Source of the DNA: Salvia splendens
Taxonomy: Eukaryota; Streptophyta; Magnoliopsida; Lamiales; Lamiaceae
NCBI RefSeq assembly: GCF_004379255.2
Contig: NC_056037.1
Location: 14,828,902 to 14,892,901 of the forward strand
DNA: 64,000 bases
Direction of reading: 5' to 3'
The notes beneath the pieces are model-generated. The model was not told the DNA's origin and searched no databases. It saw only the letters and a list, made by a program, of their open reading frames with translations. Shown here piece by piece: positions 56,257 to 64,000 of this stretch; the stretch's first letter is position 1; the number at the start of each line of letters is the position of its first letter. The translations under genes were made by a program, and so were the position numbers.

Positions 56257-57549
56257 TTAGAGTAGTGAAGCAGGAACGAAATTGGTAGTCCAAACAATAT
56301 CCTTGAGCGCCGGTCTCAGCTCTTTGCTACAGAACTGGTTGTACTCCAACGTATCACCGCTCGCCTTCTTCACCTCCACCACCACCACCGACGCCGCCAC
56401 CGAGAATATATCCGCCGCGATCCCCAGCTTCCCTTTCCTCCCCCTCTCCATCCCCTCCAGCCTCACGCACGATTCGCTCTTCTTCACCCTGAAATTCCTC
56501 GTCTTCCCCACCTCCTCCAGCTTCGATATCACGCTGCTCGCCGGCGTCGTCGTCGCAAACCTCATCTCCTCCTTCTCCGCCCTCTTCTCCTCGAACAGCG
56601 CCGACAGATCGAACCCCTGCGACAGTGATATGATGTGGAAAGCGTTTAGACTCTGCGCCTCTTTTCCTTTCCCCAAATTCACCTCATCCTCCGCCGCGAA
56701 TTCCTGCTCCTCTTTAGATCTGTAGATTTTCACCGAGGATTTTTTGAACCACGGCGAATCTATGATTTTGGCGATGCTTATCCTGGTCGAAGGATTCGGA
56801 TCCAGCATTTTGGTGATCAGCTTTCTCGCCTCCGCCGAGAACCACGGCGGGCACTTGAAATCGCCTCGGTAAATCCGGCGATACATGGCGACGATGTTTT
56901 CCTCCTGAAACGGCAGGTATCCGGCGAGTAAAACGTACAGAATGACGCCGCACGACCAGATATCGGCCTTGGCGCCGTCGTAGCCTTTCTTCCCGATGAC
57001 CTCCGGTGCGACGTAGGCAGGCGTGCCGCACGTGGTGTGGAGCAGGCCGTCCTGGCGGAGGTGGTCGGAGAAGGCGCTGAGGCCAAAATCGGTGACCTTC
57101 AGATCGCCTTCCTCGTCGAGGAGGAGATTCTCCGGCTTGAGGTCGCGGTGGTAGACGCCGCGGCTGTGGCAGAAGTCGATGGCGGAGATGAGCTGCTGGA
57201 AGTACCCCCGCGCGGATGCCTCCTTGAGGCGTCCGCGGGAGATCTTGGCGAAGAGCTCGCCGCCGCGGACGTACTCCATGGCGAAGTAGATCTTGGATTT
57301 GGAGGCCATGACCTCGTGGAGCTCGACGATGTTGGGGTGGTGCATCATCTTCATCACCGAGATCTCGCGCTTCACCTGCTCCATCATCCCGACCTGTATC
57401 ACCTTCTCCTTCCCCACGACCTTCATCGCCACGTTCCGCCCCGACTGCACGTGCCGCGCGTGGTACACCTTCGCGAACGTACCGTGCCCGAGCAGGCGCC
57501 CGAGCTCGTACTTGCCGTGGAGCACGCCGCCGCATTTCTCTTCCGTCAT
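56257..57549 (-). CDS. CIPK6: CBL-interacting protein kinase, CIPK6-like, intronless
   Basis: 430 residues from ATG 57549. Kinase domain about residues 14-268: Gly loop [10 protein letters not shown] (20-29), Lys43 in AMKVVG, HRD 134-136, DFG 154-156, APE 181-183, and an activation loop [15 protein letters not shown] with the usual Thr targets. The NAF motif (302-304, in [16 protein letters not shown]) binds CBL calcium sensors and relieves autoinhibition. A C-terminal region follows that in CIPKs holds the phosphatase-interaction motif. The N-terminus ([23 protein letters not shown]) and the whole kinase are closest, from memory, to CIPK6 of the intronless clade. CBL-CIPK pairs act at membranes on K, Na, nitrate and sugar transport. 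All catalytic residues are present and there is no break, so it is probably functional. The number 6 is a best guess. Confidence 0.93.
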   Translation of the reverse strand: MTEEKCGGVLHGKYELGRLLGHGTFAKVYHARHVQSGRNVAMKVVGKEKVIQVGMMEQVKREISVMKMMHHPNIVELHEVMASKSKIYFAMEYVRGGELFAKISRGRLKEASARGYFQQLISAIDFCHSRGVYHRDLKPENLLLDEEGDLKVTDFGLSAFSDHLRQDGLLHTTCGTPAYVAPEVIGKKGYDGAKADIWSCGVILYVLLAGYLPFQEENIVAMYRRIYRGDFKCPPWFSAEARKLITKMLDPNPSTRISIAKIIDSPWFKKSSVKIYRSKEEQEFAAEDEVNLGKGKEAQSLNAFHIISLSQGFDLSALFEEKRAEKEEMRFATTTPASSVISKLEEVGKTRNFRVKKSESCVRLEGMERGRKGKLGIAADIFSVAASVVVVEVKKASGDTLEYNQFCSKELRPALKDIVWTTNFVPASLL

Positions 57550-58114
57550 TTTAGAGTTACCTAAACGATTTATGTACTACTAGACAGGTAAATGAAATAG
57601 TAAGTAGTGGTGGTGGCGGTTTCACCCGTCTTCGACGTGTTTGCGGTGGCAATTACGGCCGCTGGTGAGCGGTTTCTTGGCCCTTCCGCCGCCTAATTGG
57701 GGGTTAGAAACCGGCGACCTTATCATCTCTCTGCATTCCCTGATAGGAGTTGAGTTTCTCACCAATTTTGCGAGGAAAATTGGGAGAGGGGGAGAATTTA
57801 TTGTGAATGGTTTTTCTTGGTATTTTTTTTCTTTCACCACCAATGAAGCTCGGTTTCAGTAATCTCTTTCTTTCTGAGACGGAGCTAGGAATTTAAAGAC
57901 TGATTCGAGGGCAATTCGTCAATTACGGGATTTTGATCGGATGGTTGGAACTGACTACAGCATAAGCGTGTCGAGATCGTAGGAGTGATGCAACTAATCC
58001 TTTGGCGGGATGTGAATTATTGACGACTCACGTGCGTGGCACATGGGACTTCGTGCTCAACCGTTTAATTACAAGTTTAACGTTATTGAACAAGTTGATA
58101 CATACGTTCCGTTT
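57550..58114 (-). promoter_or_regulatory. Upstream region of the CIPK gene
   Basis: About 560 bp to the next MITE. The leader near the start is free of upstream ATGs for some 20 bp; no convincing TATA box is singled out. The open frames in it are not conserved. Regulatory content cannot be read from sequence alone. Confidence 0.35.
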
Positions 58115-58116
58115 TA

Positions 58117-59085
58117 CTCCATCGGTCCCGCTTTAAAGGTTCCGGTTGAATTGGAAATACGTTTTAAGTAGAGTTTGAGTGTGTAATAAATAAATCTTAT
58201 AGTGGATATTGGGACCTATTTTTTAACAATTTTACGCTTAAACAATTTTTTTAATGCTTATTTTCGGTTGTTACTATCATTCATTTGATTTTTTTTTCTT
58301 TTTTAACTTAGCAACATTAACATTAATGACTTTTAAATTTCTGTAAACATACCAAAATTCGAAAATCATGTGGACGGGACAAACAAAGAGGATTAAATTC
58401 AATCAAACTTCAAAATTTTCATTAACAAAAAAGAAGAGAATACATTTTGGGAAATTTCCCTCTTGAAGCAAAATGTAATGAAGCAGCAGGTAAGCAGGAA
58501 CCAAGTCAATCACACCAACAACCCACAACACCACCAATTCACAACACACCACCAAACCAAAAATACCACCAAGGTAGAACAATCATCAAATAGTGTATAA
58601 ACCTCCAAACCCAAAAAAATGGGGGTGTCTTAAACACAAAACATCAGAAATGTTGGAATAAGGGAGTCATGAGTGGCGATCTCACTCTCAATCGACCCAT
58701 AGCTTTGGTCGAATGACCAATAAACCGGCGGAGATGGTGGTATTGGCGGCGGAGATGGTGGTGGAGAAGGTAGTGTATGTGGAGATTGTGGGTTTAGGGT
58801 TCCCATTTAAGCACGAGAGAGGGAGGAGTAAACACAGGGTTCGGGATGGCGGCGGATCTTGATCACCCGATCTAGGGTTCGTAGGGAAGGGGGCGGAGTA
58901 GAGAGAGGGGGGGTGGAAATGAGGGGAATGTGAAAGTTTTTTTTTAATTGGCTTTTATATTTAGTTGTTTAATTGATTTTAAAATTGGAATAAAATCATT
59001 TTTTATGTACCGAGTCCAACCGGGACTCCTAAAGCGGGACGCCTGAAATTGATCAACCAGGACTGCTAAAGCGGGGCGGAGGGAG
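58117..59085. mobile_element. Deletion derivative of a mariner-like element (long MITE)
   Basis: 969 bp between TA dinucleotides (58115-58116 and 59086-59087). Left end CTCCATCGGTCCCGCTTTAA; right end, reversed, CTCCCTCCGCCCCGCTTTAG, a good inverted pair with the Stowaway/mariner signature. No transposase frame. The interior has a CACCACCAA-rich part (58510-58570) and a GGCGGAGATGGTGG repeat (58732-58770), which may be leftover leader sequences of a full-size element or captured DNA. Confidence 0.7.
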
Positions 59086-59321
59086 TAACATTTTGGATAC
59101 GTGGAAATCCGTTTATTTTATTATCTCTGTCAATAAAAATAGACAATGTTGCAAATGTTAAAAATGGACAAAAAAAATGTGGTGGAAGTAATATAAGTGG
59201 GCTGTGAAGTCTATATTTAGAATGATGCGTAAGATTAGTATTTATTTCTATATTTAGAAGTGATATAATTTTAATAAACGATCAAAAATGGTAAAATTAG
59301 TCTATTTAATTTTAAGAATAG

Positions 59322-59322
<1 letters not shown>

Positions 59323-59354
<32 letters not shown>
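59323..59354. repeat. Microsatellite (GTA)n
   Basis: About ten GTA units directly in front of the next MITE, sharing its TA. Confidence 0.85.
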
Positions 59355-59523
59355 CTCCCCCGTCCGTGAAATATTGTCCTGTTTTGCCATTTTAGTTCGT
59401 CCGTGAAAAGTTGTTTACTTTGCTTTTTTATTTTTGATAAATGGACATTACTTTCTACTTTTCTTCACATTTTTAAAACTCGTGACGAGCCAAACTTGGA
59501 CAATATTTCATAGACGGAGAAAG
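59355..59523. mobile_element. Stowaway MITE
   Basis: 169 bp flanked by TA. Ends CTCCCCCGTCCGTGAAATAT and, reversed, CTTTCTCCGTCTATGAAATA form an inverted repeat of about 25 bp. No coding content. Confidence 0.85.
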
Positions 59524-59525
59524 TA

Positions 59526-60490
59526 CATTTTGGGTTTGTTGCTGAATATATAAATATTATCGGTTCTGATTAAATGCTAGTCCATTTTCTTATATTGACG
59601 AATCTCAATAAACATTTTATTTTAATTTTATTATTTTTAATAAATGTATCTATCCTCCCACTAGGTCATGCTGCTTATAAAAATTTTGATCTATCTTCAA
59701 CTTTTATCTATTTCATAAAAATAAAGATTTTGTGGACAGTAAGAATTTAAGTGCAAAATGGTTATGTTGAAGATAGATCAAAGAAAAAATGATTAAAATA
59801 TAGTTAGTATAAAGAGAAAAACTTATCAAAAATGAAAGTAGACAAAATTAATGGGAAATCAACTACAAAGTCTAAGTTTGTAATTTTGAAACCAAATTTT
59901 TAGCTAGTGGAAATCAAATTTGAAACAAAATTTGTGATTTGAGAGACCAATACTCTATGTTATGATAAATATTAATGTGCTAAAAAATTATAATTTTGTA
60001 AAATTAAATGGAACCATAATCAAATTTTGATCAATTTAAAGCATGTTTTAGAATTTAGAATACTTGGTAAACTTTAAATTTTCGATTCGATGGTGGGACG
60101 ACATGAGTTTAATGAAAAGTTGGTAAAATAAGAGAGATTGAGAAAGAAACGAGAAAATAGGAGAGAGAAAGAGAAAAAATTGGGTAAAGCATTTGAGAGA
60201 AACTTTCCAGTTTTGGATATTCAAAAGATAATGTTTTGGACAATAAAAAAAAACTTTCCAGTTTTGGATGAGACTATTTTTTGTGAGACCAAAACAAAAA
60301 TATGCGACTATTTTTTTTGGACGGGGAGTGTATTTTTATAATTACTCGTATAATTTATTTTATCATCATGGTGAGAATATATCTACAATATATTCACTAT
60401 ATTTATAAATCTTTATCATCATAATTATTACTATTAAGCATTGATAAAATTATAACTTTTGTAGAAAATTAGAGTTGATTGGTGTTTTTT
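59526..60490. other. AT-rich spacer with MITE debris
   Basis: At 60318-60331 a TTGGACGGGGAGTGTA sequence looks like a lone right MITE end. AACTTTCCAGTTTTGGAT occurs twice (about 60203 and 60255). No gene seen. Confidence 0.4.
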
Positions 60491-60790
60491 ATTTAGTTTT
60501 ACAACTTAGATGTTATGGTTAAGCGCTACTCAAATTTGTATTTATGGAGCTTGAACAAATGAGCACATTGTATTTTTTATTAAACGACGAAAAAAAGGCC
60601 TGATTGGATTGAAATTTATTTTTACAACTTGATTGTTATGGTTAAGCGCTACTCGAATTTTTATTTACGGAGTTTTATAAACATAACATTCTCCAATAAG
60701 TGGAGTATGCTACTAGAACAACAACGAGCACACTGTATCCTTTATTAAACGACGAAAGCAAGGGCTGAACGGATTGAAATTTATTTTTTA
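60491..60790. repeat. Imperfect tandem duplication of about 125-165 bp
   Basis: Two units share TTATGGTTAAGCGCTACTC, then TATTAAACGACGAAA and GGATTGAAATTTATTTTT. Unit 1 is about 60491-60616. Unit 2 is about 60617-60786 and has an extra insert with TAAACATAACATTCTCC. Confidence 0.75.
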
Positions 60791-62470
60791 TTTAATATTT
60801 CAATTTCTAATTCTATAAATATAGGGATTAGTAGAAAACCCAACAGATTTCATAGAAACTATATATTAAAAATGTTCAAAGTTACATTTAATAGAACCTT
60901 ATATTTCATTCGTGGAGTGCATTTTATTTTTTTGACTTGTATAATTGGTGGCTATTCGCTATTTGAAATTGGAATAGTCAATAGAAGGCCACGCTATGCA
61001 TAAGTGAAAGACGAATTTACCCCCACATGGAACACATACTGTTCACCTTCTCCCACGTGATTACAACGATAGCCTTATTATTTCAAGCAAATGGTTGGAG
61101 ATTGTCTACATATTTGATTGCCTTGTTATTAAATTATTCTGATTTTGGTTTGGTTGTTGCTTCATATTTCGCTATGCTAATAATTCTTCCATTAATTCTT
61201 GTTGTATTCCTATTAGAAATAACTTTTAATAGATTACAACTATTTCCACATGTATCAGGATTTTTAAATAATTTTATGATATTATAGGTCAAGTTTAAAA
61301 TTTGAGAGAAAAAATAAAATTTTAAAAATTTTTGTGATACCTCTAAAATTGAAAAGCAAATTCTCCTATTAGCTTATGTGTTTTTATAGTACGGTCTCGC
61401 CGATTAATGAATTATAGTAAGTACAAAATTAGTGGTAGTAGTAGTATTTAATCGCGTAATATTCTCATAATTAGACTAAACATGGAATATATATCATATA
61501 CGAATCCAACCCTGAATTAAAGAATGACTGTGGTTTAACTTTTTGCAGCTTCATGTTTTTCATGGTGTCAAGTTTCAATATTTAATCAAACTATTGAAGA
61601 TAACATGTCATTTTTTAATTATTGTGTGTCAATTATGTATCCATGCCCATTCCTGGAATCTAGTCTGCCCCTCCATGTCATCCCTAAATATAAAGAATTA
61701 TATTTATTGTTGTAGATACCAATTATACTAATAACCTTCGAAACATGATGTTTGTTTGGTGAATGTTTTTGTATGATGGGCTGCACCTAGAATAGAGGAA
61801 ACCAATAATTCATCAACTAATACTCCCTTTGTTCGGTCTCAGTAGAGACATTTCATTTTCTGCATTTATTTTAAAAAATAAATACTACTAACAAATAGTT
61901 AAAGTGGAAAAAAAGTAATATAAAAGAGAGAATAAAAGTAAAAAAATTTTGTTTTTGAATTTTTACATTTTGAGTTTGAATTCTTATATGTTTCGCATAG
62001 AATTTGTGGCTGGTAAGTAAAATCCTTTCCAAAAAAAAAATATAATAATGATGATATGAATACGTATCTACATGCACCTAGAAGATGGTAGATTCAATGG
62101 ACCATTTAATTCTCGTATATATAATTGTGTTGTGTGCACCAGTTCAAATTGTTGGTTGGACCATTGTTATCTATCCATTAAATCCAAAGCAGAGATGGAA
62201 TACAATTGAATGCAGCAGCAGCAGCAGCAAGCACAGCCATCATATTCATCTATACAAATCCAATCTCACTATCTAGCTAAGATCATACATATCACAATCA
62301 TGGTGGTTAGATGGAGTGAAAAATAACAACCATAAGTTTGACCATATTCTGATACTCATATTTATTACTCATTATATTTTTTGATTATGTGATTATATTG
62401 ATGAGTTTCCTTCCCTTTTAATCACTTATATTGTTTACTTTCTTCTCATTTTCTTATCTTCTTTCGTTTC
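60791..62470. other. AT-rich spacer
   Basis: An 86-codon plus-strand frame at 61027-61287 would encode a very hydrophobic peptide, but it matches no family I know and is not called. A one-ended Stowaway fragment starts at 61823 (CTCCCTTTGTTCGGTCTCAG) after TA. A CAG microsatellite lies at about 62211-62230. Confidence 0.4.
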
Positions 62471-62800
62471 AATTTTTATCTGCAAAAACCTTAGCTTCTT
62501 CCCGCCGGTTTTGGTCAGAAACCGGCGACTGAACCGCCGGTTCAACCCTAAACCGTTGGTTCCAGCGGTAAACCGGCTGAAATTTCAAATTTCAATTTTT
62601 TTTAACTTTGATTTTTCCCAATTTTTTCCTATAAATACCACCTCCCCATTATTTCTACTTACCTCATTCTTGTGTTGACAAGGATTTCTCTTCTCAATCT
62701 CTATTTTCTACTCTCATTCTCATACTTCAATTTCAATGTCTTCTTCTTGTGATGAGGACATGCATCCCCTTCCTCCACCCGTACACAAAGCAGTAAAAAG
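62471..62800 (+). repeat. Possible 5' end of a hAT transposon
   Basis: Starts with a cluster of ACCGGCGG/CCGCCGGTTCAACC motifs (62495-62580), followed by a TATA-like TATAAATACC at about 62631 and ATG 62736 opening MSSSCDEDMHPLPPPV before a MITE cuts it off. Such ACCGG-rich subterminal arrays and a Ser/Asp-rich start occur in plant hAT transposons. The rest of the transposase is not found after the MITE. Confidence 0.35.
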
Positions 62801-62802
62801 TA

Positions 62803-62981
62803 CTCCCTCCGTCCCGGACTACTCGCACATTTCCTTTTCGGCACGGAGATTAAGGAATGAGTGTATAGCAAAGTCAACAATTGCGGCTGTAGGTGATAAT
62901 TTTTACTAAAAATGGAAAGAGTGCAAATAACTTGGGACACCCAGAAAGGAAATAAGTGCAAGTAGTACGGGACGGAGGGAG
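62803..62981. mobile_element. Stowaway MITE with near-perfect ends
   Basis: 179 bp flanked by TA (62801-62802 and 62982-62983). Ends CTCCCTCCGTCCCGGACTAC and, reversed, CTCCCTCCGTCCCGTACTAC differ at one position; the pairing continues further in with TGCAC/GTGCAA parts. Open frames across it are shadows. Confidence 0.92.
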
Positions 62982-62983
62982 TA

Positions 62984-63666
62984 TAAGTTATCATCAACTA
63001 TGTCTATAGTTGTTAAACATTACAAGAATGTCCCAATAATGTCCAGTAATGTTGATCCGCTATCTCAATAGATGACATCAGAGTTTAATGTATATTTTAA
63101 CTACTCTTATACGTCATATGAAGACATTTAATCCGATCGAATATGGGCATGCCTCTACCGCCAACTAGGTAAGTCAGGTAAACAAAACTATATGGGCTTT
63201 GATTCCCCAATGCAATTGAGCATTGAGGATACGTAGGCACCTCAAGTTAAATTTTAAATTTAAGTGAGCTCAAGTCTTTTTTCCTGTATTTCTTTTTTTT
63301 CCCATTTGTTTCAACTTTAAAAATATTCAAATACAATTATTTTATATACTCTAGTCGGTGAAGGAGACTTCTCTATAAGACTAAATCCGGGAAAATTTTG
63401 ACAATTCTACTATATATGCTTGTTAAGAAACATCTTGGTCGGTGACGGAGATGTTTAATTAAGTGTTGTCTTATTACACTAACTACTCATGTTCAAATTT
63501 ACAATGTCAAAGTGAAGCGAGAGTAGCATGGGGCGAAGGGAGTATAAGGAAAGTTTCAATTTTTTAATTACATCTTTACCAGGAAAGTTTCAAAGTTTCC
63601 ATTAATTAATTAAAAATTCCAATTAATCAATCAAACAAGAGAAATCTTTAGGAAGACTCGTATTAG
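62984..63666. other. Spacer, no gene seen
   Basis: AT-rich. Two related stretches with GGTCGGTGAAGGAGACTTC / TCGGTGACGGAGATGTT lie at about 63354 and 63440. A lone GGGCGAAGGGAGTA at 63531-63544 is likely a MITE end. Confidence 0.4.
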
Positions 63667-63669
63667 TAA

Positions 63670-64000
63670 GAGCATCCACAATGATAATAGGTCAGCCATA
63701 GGCCAGTCATAGGCTAGCCACAAACTCCTCCTGCCACATCATCAGCACTAAAAACTCCTCCCGCCACATCATTAGGACAAGCAACTGGACAAGCAATAGG
63801 CTAGCCACAATAAACAAAATTATAAAAAACAAATAATTAATAATCACACAAAATACGGAATTAAATTTATGACACAGATACGAGAAAATTCAATAATAAT
63901 AGTAAAATTTAAAAAATTACATTAATTAAAAAAATTACATTAATTAAAAATAAAACCATCTTCCACACACGAGCCCCCGCCTCCGCCTCACTCCTCGTGG
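63670..64000. mobile_element. PIF/Harbinger element 5, left end only
   Basis: Starts GAGCATCCACAATGATAATAG after TAA (63667-63669). The first 280 bp follow the left end of element 4 closely (GGACAAGCAACTGGACAAGC, CACAAAATACGGAATTAAAT, ACATTAATTAAAAA). The window ends before the transposase. The orientation would be minus, as in element 4. Confidence 0.8.

Noticed and set aside
56714..57535. Long open frames overlapping the CIPK gene in other frames and on the other strand (273, 175 and 147 codons)
   Set aside because: Shadows of a GC-rich coding sequence; low-complexity Arg/His/Ala-rich products without domains.
61027..61287. 86-codon frame coding a hydrophobic, membrane-like peptide
   Set aside because: AT-rich codons give hydrophobic products by chance; no family match, no neighbour or promoter signal.

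Overview
The window is nuclear DNA of a flowering plant, almost certainly a eudicot. The signs are AT-rich gene-poor spacers, GT-AG introns, nested Ty1/copia and Ty3/gypsy LTR retrotransposons, PIF/Harbinger, hAT and Stowaway/mariner elements, and plant-specific families (CIPK kinase, RAV factor, miR156-like hairpin). The style of the repeats would suit Lamiales, but that is a guess.

Only three loci look like ordinary host genes: a three-exon COA6-like cytochrome c oxidase assembly factor (40076-40617, +), an intronless CIPK6-like calcium-signalling kinase (56257-57549, -), and a MIR156-like hairpin (about 33905-34020, - preferred). A fourth host gene, a RAV-type AP2/B3 factor (3324-9047, +), is dead: it has frameshifts, stops and a missing linker, and is split by a copia element with a clean 5-bp target duplication.

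Layout. 1-2.6 kb: end of a hAT-like MITE and a broken chromovirus integrase/chromodomain tail. 3.3-9.0 kb: RAV pseudogene with a 5,070-bp copia element inside. 10.6-25.3 kb: a solo LTR in reverse orientation, split by an 11.6-kb decayed gypsy chromovirus of the same LTR family. 26.8-32.8 kb: gag and 5' end of a Tat/Athila-type gypsy element on the minus strand, split by another 3-kb solo LTR. 32.8-34.5 kb: the miR156-like locus. 34.6-38.4 kb: two PIF/Harbinger elements back to back sharing one TTA. 39.9-40.6 kb: the COA6-like gene. 42.4-51.2 kb: a non-autonomous hAT element holding a very young gypsy element that has lost most of pol but keeps gag, two tandem-repeat blocks and an antisense three-exon gene. 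51.6-56.0 kb: two more PIF/Harbinger copies. 56.3-57.5 kb: the CIPK. 58-64 kb: mariner/Stowaway MITEs, a hAT-like 5' end and the start of a fifth PIF/Harbinger copy.

The best candidate for something under-described is the 42.6-50.1 kb element. Its LTRs look identical, its pol is gutted, and it carries an antisense gene whose two introns keep perfect reading phase, so an element without its own enzymes has moved recently while keeping an intron-bearing reverse-strand gene intact. Next are the miR156 variant, the order of nesting, and the DDE transposase copies whose stops nearly all fit cytosine deamination.
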